Made by a program: the position numbers and the translations under genes. A DNA stretch of 6,797 nt from Methanobacteriota archaeon (GTDB lineage Archaea > Thermoplasmatota > Thermoplasmata > RBG-16-68-12), in assembly GCA_005878515.1 (NCBI GenBank), contig VBLZ01000164.1:1-6797 (forward strand). The letters are read 5' to 3'. Under the pieces are notes generated by a model, which worked only from the letters and a program-made list of their open reading frames with translations, made no database searches and was not told the origin of the DNA. This document shows positions 1-5,453 of this stretch, piece after piece (the stretch's first letter is position 1; the number at the start of each line of letters is the position of its first letter).

Positions 1-366
1 ATCCATGTCCTCGATTACGACGGGAATTTGTTCGACGCGTGCTCCTACGGCGCGGTCGCGGCCCTCTCCTCGACGATCGCTCCGGCGAAAGCCCAAGGCC
101 TCGGCGACGACTTCCCGCTCCCGGTCGAGCACTGGCCGGTCAGCGTGACGACGGCGAAGATCAAGGACCTCCTGCTGGTCGATCCGAGCCTCGACGAGGA
201 GCGCATGGCCGATGCGCGGCTCACCGTGACGACGGATGAGAATGGCGACATCCGCACGATGCAAAAAGGCTTAAGTGGAAGCTTTACTTACGAAGAAGTG
301 AAGCGGATTATCGAGACGGCCCAGCGCGTCGGCCGCGACATCCGCCCGCTCCTTCAATCTTCCTGA
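1..366 (+). CDS. rrp42: Exosome complex subunit Rrp42 (C-terminal part, 5' end outside window)
   Basis: The reading frame is open from base 1 and gives 121 residues, the C-terminal half of an archaeal Rrp42. It begins IHVLDYDGNLFDAC, the conserved RNase PH-fold stretch of Rrp42, and ends with a GSFT-x-EEV...IR-LL helix typical of the family. Rrp42 is the non-catalytic RNase PH-like subunit that alternates with catalytic Rrp41 in the hexameric ring of the archaeal exosome, which degrades RNA 3'-5' and adds tails to it. The family is about 260 residues, so roughly 140 are missing upstream. The order rrp42-rpl37ae-rpoP is the usual archaeal exosome superoperon, and rrp4 and rrp41 would be expected to the left. 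A short stretch near codons 88-100 uses AT-rich codons (tta, agt, act) unlike the rest of the gene. Confidence 0.93.
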   Translation: MHVLDYDGNLFDACSYGAVAALSSTIAPAKAQGLGDDFPLPVEHWPVSVTTAKIKDLLLVDPSLDEERMADARLTVTTDENGDIRTMQKGLSGSFTYEEVKRIIETAQRVGRDIRPLLQSS

Positions 367-374
367 GGTCCTCC

Positions 375-662
375 ATGGCCCGTCGCACGAGAAAGGCAGG
401 CATCGTCGGCCGTTTCGGCCCCCGCTACGGCGTACGCATTCGCCGCCGGGTGCAAGAGATCGAGGAAGGCCTGAAAGGGCGGCACACGTGTCCGCGATGC
501 GCCGCAATCTCGGTCCGCCGGAGATCGAGCGGGGTCTGGGCGTGCCGCCGATGCGGCTACGTCTTCGCGGGCGGCGCCTACCGGCCGATCGTGACCACGT
601 CGTTCAAGCGGGAGGTCACGGAGACCACGCCGAAGCCTGAAGCGAAGGCGGAGGAGGCCTGA
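375..662 (+). CDS. rpl37ae: Large-subunit ribosomal protein L37Ae (eL43)
   Basis: This 95-residue protein is a zinc-ribbon component of the archaeal/eukaryotic large ribosomal subunit. The zinc ligands are visible as C39-x2-C42 and C57-x2-C60. They are preceded by a basic N-terminus (RRTRKAGIVGRFGPRYG) that matches the family hallmark. The tail after residue 75 (TTSFKREVTETTPKPEAK...) is longer and more acidic than in typical ~90-residue homologues and is probably disordered. The ATG start is supported by a GAGGT Shine-Dalgarno sequence at 365-369, five bases upstream, overlapping the rrp42 stop codon. It lies 8 nt after rrp42 and 1 nt before rpoP, so co-transcription is likely. Confidence 0.95.
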   Translation: MARRTRKAGIVGRFGPRYGVRIRRRVQEIEEGLKGRHTCPRCAAISVRRRSSGVWACRRCGYVFAGGAYRPIVTTSFKREVTETTPKPEAKAEEA

Positions 663-663
663 C

Positions 664-798
664 ATGTACAAGTGCGCAAAGTGCCTGGAACCGATCCGGG
701 CGAACATCAACACGGTCGGGATTCAGTGCGAGCGGTGCGGCTCGAAGATGTTCTACAAAGAGCGGCCGAACGTAAAGAAGGTCGTCAAGGCGCGATGA
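664..798 (+). CDS. rpoP: DNA-directed RNA polymerase subunit P (Rpb12/RpoP)
   Basis: This is a 44-codon gene encoding the small zinc-ribbon subunit of archaeal RNA polymerase, the counterpart of eukaryotic Rpb12/Rpc10, which helps assemble the Rpo3-Rpo10-Rpo11 platform. The protein starts MYKCAKC and carries the zinc pairs C4-x2-C7 and C22-x2-C25 (QCERCGSKMFYKERP), followed by a basic tail (KKVVKAR). The length is normal for the family (about 42-50 residues). A strong purine Shine-Dalgarno run, GGAGGAGG at 650-657, sits six bases before the ATG. The gene begins 1 nt after the rpl37ae stop and its TGA overlaps the ATG of pcc1, as expected in an operon. The family assignment is secure despite the small size. 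Confidence 0.95.
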   Translation: MYKCAKCLEPIRANINTVGIQCERCGSKMFYKERPNVKKVVKAR

Positions 799-1034
799 TC
801 ATGCGGCGCGCGACGATCGTGCTCTCCGGTCCCGACGCCGGCGTGGTCTATCGGTCATTGCGGCCCGAGGCCGGACGCGACGTCCCGAAGGCCCGCATCT
901 CGATGCGCGCCGAGCGAAATCGGCTGACCCTCACGATCGACGCGGACGACACGGGCGCGTTGCGCGCCGCCGTGAACTCGTACCTCCGTTGGGCCGACGT
1001 CGCGGCCCGCGTGCGACACGAGGTGACGTCGTGA
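795..1034 (+). CDS. pcc1: KEOPS complex subunit Pcc1
   Basis: This 79-residue protein matches archaeal Pcc1, the small dimerising subunit of the KEOPS complex (Kae1, Bud32, Cgi121, Pcc1), which makes t6A at position 37 of ANN-decoding tRNAs. Evidence is a beta-rich N-terminus (RRATIVLSGPD), a strand pair RNRLTLTIDADD, and the C-terminal helix ALRAAVNSYLRW, the strongest family signature (LRA-x-NS-x-L). The position between rpoP and prefoldin beta is also typical of archaea. The ATG at 795 overlaps the rpoP stop (ATGA); a second ATG at 801 would remove two residues and cannot be excluded. The gene end overlaps the GTG start of the prefoldin gene. No strong Shine-Dalgarno is seen, so translation is probably coupled to rpoP. 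Confidence 0.88.
   Translation: MIMRRATIVLSGPDAGVVYRSLRPEAGRDVPKARISMRAERNRLTLTIDADDTGALRAAVNSYLRWADVAARVRHEVTS
1020..1026 (+). promoter_or_regulatory. Shine-Dalgarno site fixing the prefoldin beta GTG start
   Basis: GAGGTGA lies four bases before the GTG at 1031 and inside the end of pcc1. It is a near-complete complement of the archaeal 16S rRNA 3' end. It supports the GTG at 1031 over the open upstream reading frame that reaches back to an ATG at 989. Confidence 0.75.
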
Positions 1035-1399
1035 AGGAGATTTCCCCGCAGCTTCAGAATCAAATTGCCCAGTACCAGCAGCTGCAGAACCAGCTCCAGG
1101 TCCTCGGGAGCCAGCGGGTGCAGCTCGAAGCGAAACTGCGCGAGATCGAAGGGACCCTGGAAGAGCTCGTCAAGATCAAGGACGATACGCCGGTGTACAA
1201 GAGCATCGGGATGCTGCTCGTCAAGCAGGACGATCGCGAGGCGTTGAAGAAGGAGCTCGAGGAGCACAAGGAGACCCTCACGATTCGCGTGAAGTCCCTC
1301 CAGAAGCAGGAGAAGGCCCTGACCGAGCGTTATGAGGATCTCGCGAACAAAATCCAGTCCGCGCTCGGGACGACGCCCACGCCGCAGGACAGCGGCTGA
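1031..1399 (+). CDS. pfdB: Prefoldin subunit beta
   Basis: This 122-residue protein is the beta subunit of archaeal prefoldin, the jellyfish-shaped hexameric chaperone (two alpha, four beta) that captures unfolded proteins and passes them to the thermosome. It has the expected two long heptad-rich helices (about residues 5-45 and 70-110) flanking a beta hairpin carrying the hallmark PVYKSIGMLLVKQD. The length is close to the family's usual 115-125. GTG at 1031 is chosen because of the Shine-Dalgarno GAGGTGA four bases upstream and its GTGA overlap with the pcc1 stop. The C-terminal TTPTPQDSG is probably flexible. It appears to be the last gene of the exosome-type operon, because a TATA-like box follows before the next gene. 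Confidence 0.94.
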   Translation: MKEISPQLQNQIAQYQQLQNQLQVLGSQRVQLEAKLREIEGTLEELVKIKDDTPVYKSIGMLLVKQDDREALKKELEEHKETLTIRVKSLQKQEKALTERYEDLANKIQSALGTTPTPQDSG

Positions 1400-1420
1400 T
1401 TCCCTCCTGATGCGAGTTGC

Positions 1421-1433
1421 AAATCCTTATATC
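1421..1433 (+). promoter_or_regulatory. Putative TATA-box promoter for the DUF106-cmk-cbf5 group
   Basis: AAATCCTTATATC is an AT-rich island in very GC-rich surroundings. The TTATAT core (1427-1432) is centred about 26 nt before an in-frame GTG at 1455, the spacing expected between an archaeal TATA box and a transcription start. This suggests a leaderless mRNA starting at the GTG. The match is by eye only. The same bases could instead encode residues NPYIG if the ATG at 1410 is used. Confidence 0.5.
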
Positions 1434-1454
1434 GGCAGGTCCATTGGCGAATCC

Positions 1455-2195
1455 GTGGCCGAGGATTCCGGCTCCGCGGACGTCGAGGAAAGCGCGGAAA
1501 CGGCCCCGACGGCCGTGCGTCCGATGCCGTTCAGCCGTCCGAGCCTGACCCGGTTCCTCATGATCTTCCTGTTCCTGCTGGCCCTCTACGCGATCATCGA
1601 TCCGGCGGTGGGGACGGGATTCGCGGCGTTCGCGAATGTGGTCCTGTTCCCGATGTTCGGCTTCGGGGGGACGCTCCCCGTCCTCACGATACTCCTCGCC
1701 GGCCTGTTGACGACCACGATCGGCTCGATCATCCGGGACCACTACACGAACTGGGTGAAGATGGCCCGCACCCAGAAGGTCATGTCCGCCTGGCGCAAGG
1801 AGCAGATGGAGGCGATGCGGAAAGGCCAGCAGACGAGGCTCGCTCAGCTCAAGGAGGCGCAGCAGGGCTTCATGAAGGACTCGATGGAGGTCCAGACCGC
1901 GCCGATGAAATCGATGGCTTGGACGATGTTCATGTTCATCGTGATCTTCACGTGGCTCCGCCTCTTCGTCGATGTCGTCCTCCAGGGCCTCGGGAACCAG
2001 TGGATCGCGGTCCCCTGGTCCAGCCACGTGTTCGTGAACTCCGTCTACGTCTTCCCGTCGTGGGTCCTCCTCTATTCGCTACTCGCGCTCCCGTTCGGGC
2101 AGATCGTCGTCCGCGTCCTCAAGTACTTCCGTTTCCGACGCCGGCTTCAGGCGATGGGCGTCCCGCTTCGCGCGGGACCGGATGAGACCGCCTGA
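1455..2195 (+). CDS. DUF106 / EMC3-TMCO1-like membrane protein (Oxa1/YidC superfamily)
   Basis: This 246-residue integral membrane protein belongs to the archaeal DUF106 family, distant relatives of Oxa1/YidC insertases and of eukaryotic EMC3, TMCO1 and Get1. The presumed role is inserting proteins into the cytoplasmic membrane. After a hydrophilic acidic N-terminus there are hydrophobic segments at about residues 33-48, 56-70 and 73-93. A charged, probably coiled-coil arm follows (about 98-147, with WRKEQMEAMRKGQQ), then segments at about 155-176 and 195-220 and a basic tail. This layout of a cytoplasmic coiled coil between membrane segments is the family signature. GTG at 1455 is preferred because a TATA-like box lies 26 nt upstream. 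The ATG at 1410 would add 15 residues and has only pyrimidine-rich sequence before it, but remains possible. cmk follows after 9 nt. Confidence 0.85.
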   Translation: MAEDSGSADVEESAETAPTAVRPMPFSRPSLTRFLMIFLFLLALYAIIDPAVGTGFAAFANVVLFPMFGFGGTLPVLTILLAGLLTTTIGSIIRDHYTNWVKMARTQKVMSAWRKEQMEAMRKGQQTRLAQLKEAQQGFMKDSMEVQTAPMKSMAWTMFMFIVIFTWLRLFVDVVLQGLGNQWIAVPWSSHVFVNSVYVFPSWVLLYSLLALPFGQIVVRVLKYFRFRRRLQAMGVPLRAGPDETA

Positions 2196-2204
2196 GGGAC
2201 GTCG

Positions 2205-2744
2205 ATGATCCTCGTGATTGGAGGCCCGCCCGGCAGCGGCAAGACGACGGTCGCCGAACGATGGGCCGCGGCTCGCGGCGCCGTGCTCGTTTCCGCGGGC
2301 ACGCGATTCCGGGCCATGGCGAAAGAGCGCGGGTTGAGCCTCGAAGCTCTCGGGCGCGCCGCGGAACGCGATCCGAGCCTCGATCGCGCCTTGGACAAGG
2401 CCGTCCTCTCGGAGATTCGAGCGCACGTGGCGAAGGGTCGGGACGTCGTGGTCGACGGACGCATCCAGGCGTATTTGCTCGCGAAAGAGAAAATCCCGTG
2501 CCTGAAGGTGCTGATCGATGCGCCGCTCGCGGTGCGCGCGAAGCGAATTGCGGGCCGGGAGGGCACGACCGTGGAGGAGGCGAAACGCGAGATCACGGCG
2601 CGCGAGCGGTCGGAGGGGATCCGATACAAATCGATCTACGGAATCGATCTGGGTGACACGCGGATCTTCGACCTCATGATCGATTCCCGAGACCGGACCC
2701 CGGACGAGATCGTGACGTTGATCGCGGCGCGGGTGGGGGGATGA
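2205..2744 (+). CDS. cmk: Cytidylate (CMP/dCMP) kinase, archaeal type
   Basis: This 179-residue P-loop kinase is predicted to phosphorylate CMP and dCMP with ATP in pyrimidine nucleotide supply. The Walker A loop is GGPPGSGKTT (residues 6-15). Further family marks are the substrate-side segment VSAGTRFRAMAKERGLSLE, the VVVDGR strand, and the lid and following region RIAGREG...RERSEGIRYKSIYGIDLGD, which is characteristic of archaeal Cmk rather than adenylate kinase. The length matches archaeal Cmk (about 175-195). The ATG is preceded by GAGGGA at 2194-2199, overlapping the stop of the DUF106 gene. Its own stop overlaps the cbf5 start (ATGA). The cmk-cbf5 pairing is widely conserved in Euryarchaeota and supports the call over a generic nucleotide kinase. 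Confidence 0.92.
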   Translation: MILVIGGPPGSGKTTVAERWAAARGAVLVSAGTRFRAMAKERGLSLEALGRAAERDPSLDRALDKAVLSEIRAHVAKGRDVVVDGRIQAYLLAKEKIPCLKVLIDAPLAVRAKRIAGREGTTVEEAKREITARERSEGIRYKSIYGIDLGDTRIFDLMIDSRDRTPDEIVTLIAARVGG

Positions 2745-3697
2745 GCGACCTCGTCGTCCTCCACGACGTGCCCGACTCGAAATGGGGGACGCGGCCCGAG
2801 GACCGGTCGATCGCGGAACGAATCCGCCTCGGAGTCGCGATCGTCGACAAGCCCGCGGGCCCGACGTCCCATCAGGTCAGCGCATGGGTGCGGGACATGT
2901 TCGGCGTCCCGAAGGCGGGCCATTCCGGCACCCTCGATCCGCGGGTGACCGGCGTCCTCCCGGTCGCCCTCGCCGATGCGACCCGCGCGGTCGAGGCGGT
3001 CCTCGCCGGGGACAAGGAATACGTCGGCGTGATGCAACTCCACCAGGACGTCGACGAGCGGCGCATTCGATCCATGATGGGTCGATTCGTGGGAGAGATC
3101 TTTCAAATCCCTCCGATCCGCTCGGCGGTCAAGCGCGAGCAGCGGACCCGGCACGTGTACGAGCTCGAACCGCTTGAGGTCGACAGTCGGAACGTCCTCT
3201 TCCGGGTGCGATGCGAATCGGGCACTTACATTCGCACGCTGTGCGCGGACATCGGCGATGCGCTCGGAGTCGGCGCAAACCTCGTCGACCTGCGACGGAC
3301 CCGCGCCGCGACATTCTCCGAGGCGGACGCCCATCCCCTGAACGCGTTCCGTGACGCTATCGCATACTGGAAGGAAGACGGCGACGACACACCGGTCCGC
3401 GCGATCCTCCGCCCCGTGGAGGATCTCCTCCGGCATCTGCCCCGGCTGATCATCAAGGACACCGCGGTGGATGCGCTCTGCCATGGAGCGAACCTCGCGG
3501 TCCCCGGCGTCGCGAAGCTGTCCGAGCATATTCGGGTCGGGGATCTCGTCGGCGTGTACACGGGAAAAGGGGAAGCGGTCGCGATTGCGAAGGCGCTCAT
3601 GACGTCGGACCGGATCGTCATCGCGAAGTCCGGCGCCGCCGCCGACACGGACCGCGTGCTCATGGCCCCCGGGACCTACCCGCGCCTCTGGAAGTGA
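2741..3697 (+). CDS. cbf5: tRNA/rRNA pseudouridine synthase Cbf5 (TruB family, H/ACA RNP catalytic subunit)
   Basis: This 318-residue protein is archaeal Cbf5/dyskerin, which isomerises uridine to pseudouridine in rRNA under H/ACA guide RNAs (with Nop10, Gar1 and L7Ae) and can act on tRNA U55. The N-terminus VAIVDKPAGPTSHQVSAWV and the catalytic loop GHSGTLDPRVTGVLPV, with catalytic Asp66, are visible. The conserved KEYV (residues 92-95) and the ESGTYIRTLCADIG motif follow. The C-terminal part from about residue 234 (PRLIIKDTAVDALCHGANL...) is a PUA RNA-binding domain. The length is close to other archaeal Cbf5 proteins (about 330). The ATG overlaps the cmk stop, with a G-rich stretch upstream. 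The M48 protease gene starts 4 nt after its stop. Confidence 0.96.
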   Translation: MSDLVVLHDVPDSKWGTRPEDRSIAERIRLGVAIVDKPAGPTSHQVSAWVRDMFGVPKAGHSGTLDPRVTGVLPVALADATRAVEAVLAGDKEYVGVMQLHQDVDERRIRSMMGRFVGEIFQIPPIRSAVKREQRTRHVYELEPLEVDSRNVLFRVRCESGTYIRTLCADIGDALGVGANLVDLRRTRAATFSEADAHPLNAFRDAIAYWKEDGDDTPVRAILRPVEDLLRHLPRLIIKDTAVDALCHGANLAVPGVAKLSEHIRVGDLVGVYTGKGEAVAIAKALMTSDRIVIAKSGAAADTDRVLMAPGTYPRLWK

Positions 3698-3701
3698 GCG
3701 C

Positions 3702-4838
3702 GTGTCGGTCGACGCCTGGGGCTTCGACGTCGAGCGCCAGTTGACCGCTCGCCGCTTGAGGTCGCTCCGCATCCGATTGTCCGCCAGCCGGACGGCGGTC
3801 GCGGCGGCGCTCACGTTGATCCTCGTCTTCGGCGGGGCGGGTGCCGTCCGAGATTGTGTCCTCTCGTTGCCGGTACCATCGTGGGCCGCGACGGTCGCGT
3901 TCTTGGTCATCCTGTTCGCGCTCGTGATGGCGGTGGACCTCCCGTTTCGCTATATCAGCGGATATCGCTGGGAACGCGCGTTCGGTCTCTCGGCTCAGCG
4001 CTTCGCAGGCTGGGTGAAAGATCTCGCGAAGGCTTTCGGCCTCGGATTGGGATCGACAGTCGCCGCAGGATTGGTCTTGTTGTGGCTGCTCGCGGTCTGG
4101 CCGACTTGGTGGTGGCTCGCGGCCTGGGCGCTCGGCCTCGCGGTCTCGGTCGTCCTCGCATTCATCGCCCCGATCATTCTCGTGCCGATGTTCTATCGCT
4201 TTCGGCCCCTCGACGACCCCGCCCTGCGGGCCCGGTTCGAATCGCTCGCGGCCCGCGCGAAGGTGCCGATCGTAGGGGTCTTCGAACTCCGAGCTTCCGA
4301 GAAGACACGACGTTCAAACGCCGCGGTCATGGGGCTCGGGCGGACGCGGCGGGTCGTGGTCACCGATACGCTCCTTCACGACTTCCGGCCGGACGAGGTG
4401 GACACGGTACTCGCCCACGAGCTCGCCCATCAGAAGTTCCTCGACCCGCTTCGCGGCTTCGTGCTGGGGTCCGTGACGTCCCTCGTGACGCTGGCCGTCG
4501 CCGGCTCGCTGTACTCAATCCTGTACCCCGCGTTCGGGATCCGTTCGATTGCTGACATGGCGGGCCTTCCTCTCTTGGCGGCGCTGCTCGGCCTCGTCTC
4601 CCTGTCGCTGCAGCCGCTCGAGTTGTCTTGGTCCCGCGCGCGGGAGGCGAGGGCGGATCGGTTCTCCCTCGGCCTCACGCAGGACGCGCCGAACTTCGCC
4701 AGCGCGATGGTGAAACTTCACGATCAGAACCTCGGCGTGGCGGATCCGAGTCCCTGGGAGAAGTGGCTGTTTTACAGCCATCCATCTGGGCGAGAACGCG
4801 TCGAACTCGCGCGGACATTCCGAGGATTGCGCGCGTGA
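3702..4838 (+). CDS. M48 family membrane metalloprotease (Ste24/CAAX prenyl protease 1-like)
   Basis: This 378-residue polytopic membrane zinc protease is of the Ste24 type. The signature PFRYISGYRWERAFGLSAQ (residues about 80-99) is characteristic of Ste24-like M48 proteins. The zinc site is H239-E-L-A-H243, and the probable third ligand lies in E315-x3-D319 (REARADRFS). SHPSGRERVELAR near the C-terminus also fits. Hydrophobic segments fall at about 30-48, 59-78, 106-126, 133-160, 256-275 and 284-305. Archaea have no well-established CAAX processing pathway, so membrane protein quality control is a more likely role than prenyl-protein maturation (inference). GTG is the start. GGAAGTGA at 3690-3697, overlapping the cbf5 stop, resembles a Shine-Dalgarno four bases upstream. 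It is probably the last gene of the DUF106-cmk-cbf5 group. Confidence 0.9.
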   Translation: MSVDAWGFDVERQLTARRLRSLRIRLSASRTAVAAALTLILVFGGAGAVRDCVLSLPVPSWAATVAFLVILFALVMAVDLPFRYISGYRWERAFGLSAQRFAGWVKDLAKAFGLGLGSTVAAGLVLLWLLAVWPTWWWLAAWALGLAVSVVLAFIAPIILVPMFYRFRPLDDPALRARFESLAARAKVPIVGVFELRASEKTRRSNAAVMGLGRTRRVVVTDTLLHDFRPDEVDTVLAHELAHQKFLDPLRGFVLGSVTSLVTLAVAGSLYSILYPAFGIRSIADMAGLPLLAALLGLVSLSLQPLELSWSRAREARADRFSLGLTQDAPNFASAMVKLHDQNLGVADPSPWEKWLFYSHPSGRERVELARTFRGLRA

Positions 4839-4850
4839 GAACCGAGGAAT

Positions 4851-4859
4851 CTTTATTAC
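4851..4859 (+). promoter_or_regulatory. Putative TATA box for tRNA-Ser
   Basis: CTTTATTAC, preceded by purine-rich GAGGAAT (BRE-like), lies just after the protease stop codon. It is the only clear TATA-like element before the tRNA. Its centre is about 56 nt upstream of the tRNA 5' end, so transcription would start near 4881 and leave a leader of about 30 nt for RNase P to remove. Confidence 0.45.
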
Positions 4860-4910
4860 GACGCAGCCGATGGTCGCGGCACTCGTTCCTCTTTTTCGGG
4901 ACGGTCACAG

Positions 4911-5017
4911 GCCGGGGTCGCCTAGCCCGGTAGGGCGCGGCGCTGGAATCGGCGGCAGGCCGTCGCCAGCCACGCCGTGGTTGAAAGACCTCGGGAGTTC
5001 AAATCTCCCCCCCGGCG
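4911..5017 (+). tRNA. tRNA-Ser (anticodon GGA), intron-containing
   Basis: The cloverleaf is complete. The acceptor stem pairs GCCGGGG (4911-4917) perfectly with CCCCGGC (5010-5016). The D stem is 4920-4923 with 4933-4936, around a nine-base loop containing GG. The anticodon stem CGGCG (4938-4942) pairs with CGCCG (4973-4977). The T arm is GGGAG-TTCAAAT-CTCCC (4993-5009). The variable region (4978-4992) is 15 nt long and folds as GGTT-GAAA-GACC, making this a class II tRNA. The discriminator is G5017, as in archaeal tRNA-Ser. The anticodon is 4945-4947 (GGA), reading UCC/UCU. A 23-nt intron follows position 37; after splicing the tRNA is 84 nt. CCA is not encoded (TTC follows). Confidence 0.95.
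4949..4971 (+). other. tRNA-Ser intron, canonical 37/38 position with bulge-helix-bulge
   Basis: The intron is removed by the archaeal tRNA splicing endonuclease. CTGG (4943-4946) pairs with CCAG (4966-4969) to form the central 4-bp helix. It is flanked by the three-base bulges AAT (4947-4949) and CCA (4970-4972). The intron hairpin is closed by six pairs, 4950-4955 with 4960-4965 (one G-U), around loop CAGG. Cutting after the second base of each bulge gives cuts at 4948/4949 and 4971/4972, exactly the canonical 37/38 site. Confidence 0.92.
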
Positions 5018-5087
5018 TTCAGCTCTTTCGTCAGCGAGACCGATTGACTCCCTCTGTGAATTACCCGGGCCGGTTCGGTGGGCGCTC

Positions 5088-5113
5088 CCTCACAATGTTG
5101 ATGAGGTGTGAGG
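5088..5113 (+). repeat. Inverted repeat (7-bp arms) over the start region of the small membrane protein gene
   Basis: CCTCACA (5088-5094) and TGTGAGG (5107-5113) are perfect inverted arms around a 12-nt loop. The loop and the 3' arm contain the GAGGTG Shine-Dalgarno candidate, and the structure ends 1 nt before the GTG at 5115. As RNA it could hide the ribosome site; as DNA it could bind a dimeric regulator. Confidence 0.5.
5103..5108 (+). promoter_or_regulatory. Shine-Dalgarno candidate for the small membrane protein
   Basis: GAGGTG lies six bases before GTG 5115, favouring that codon over ATG 5142, which has no purine-rich sequence before it (GCTTCTCCG). Confidence 0.45.
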
Positions 5114-5114
5114 A

Positions 5115-5426
5115 GTGTCGCCCGTCGGCCGAGCTTCTCCGATGAAACGGCTTCGACTTCTCTGGTGGACTTACACCGTGCGCGGGACGGACCTCGCCTA
5201 CGTGGAGGTGCAAAGTGGGTTCGGGTTGGCGAGGGTGTACTCCTTGGGTCGTTGGGTCCTGGCGAACCTGTTCGGCCTTAGCGTCGTTACCGCGTTCGTC
5301 CTGGTCACGTTCGTACAGTGGATAGGAACAGGGAATCCGTTCCTCTTAGTTATGGGGACGATGTTTGCGATTCTCCTCGCCATTGGAATCGCATTCTTCG
5401 TCTGGTCGATGACTCCTTCGAGCTAG
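5115..5426 (+). CDS. Small membrane protein of unknown function (two predicted transmembrane helices)
   Basis: No family is recognised. The protein is 103 residues from GTG 5115, or 94 from ATG 5142. Counting from the ATG, it has a basic, aromatic N-terminus (MKRLRLLWWTYTVRG) and a short hydrophilic stretch with a possible beta hairpin (TDLAYVEVQSGFGLARVYSLG). Two hydrophobic helices follow at about 39-61 (ending FVQWIG) and 66-88 (ending FFVWS), with a very short tail. The positive N-terminus suggests it faces the cytoplasm. GTG 5115 is chosen because GAGGTG lies six bases upstream. ATG 5142 is a real alternative because a 16-codon mini-ORF (5096-5145) ends on it with an ATGA overlap. The gene stands alone between the tRNA and the convergent pgi/pmi gene and has somewhat more AT-rich codons than its neighbours. 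A coding call is favoured by the coherent two-helix protein pattern. Confidence 0.65.
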   Translation: MSPVGRASPMKRLRLLWWTYTVRGTDLAYVEVQSGFGLARVYSLGRWVLANLFGLSVVTAFVLVTFVQWIGTGNPFLLVMGTMFAILLAIGIAFFVWSMTPSS

Positions 5427-5435
5427 TCCAGCTCG
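5419..5435. repeat. Short hairpin in the convergent intergenic gap
   Basis: CGAGCT-AGTCC-AGCTCG has a perfect 6-bp stem and a 5-nt loop. It overlaps the TAG stop of the small membrane protein and lies 19 nt from the convergent pgi/pmi stop. It may help separate or stabilise the two transcripts. No T-run follows on either strand, so it is not a typical archaeal terminator. Confidence 0.3.
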
Positions 5436-5453
5436 CCCCGACGTCTCTCGCGT

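Noticed and set aside
1278..2027. A 249-codon minus-strand open frame
   Set aside because: It is antisense to the end of prefoldin beta and the DUF106 gene. It is histidine/arginine/glutamate-rich with no recognisable motif.
2636..3910. A 424-codon minus-strand open frame
   Set aside because: It lies antisense to cbf5, which has clear catalytic motifs. Its translation is low-complexity and rich in R, D and H, typical of antisense frames in GC-rich DNA.
3854..4555. A 233-codon plus-strand frame inside the protease gene
   Set aside because: It is a +2 shadow of the M48 gene, arginine-rich, without hydrophobic segments or motifs.
4892..4896. T-run (TTTTT) as a terminator for the protease operon
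   Set aside because: It is only five T's and falls between the presumed tRNA transcription start (about 4881) and the tRNA, where termination would block tRNA synthesis. It is possible only if the tRNA start is further downstream.
5018..5087. Gap after the tRNA examined for an attachment site, terminator or RNA gene
   Set aside because: There is no repeat of the tRNA 3' end, no strong T-run (only CTCTTTC) and no convincing structure. GAATTA at 5059-5064 is too weak to call a promoter.
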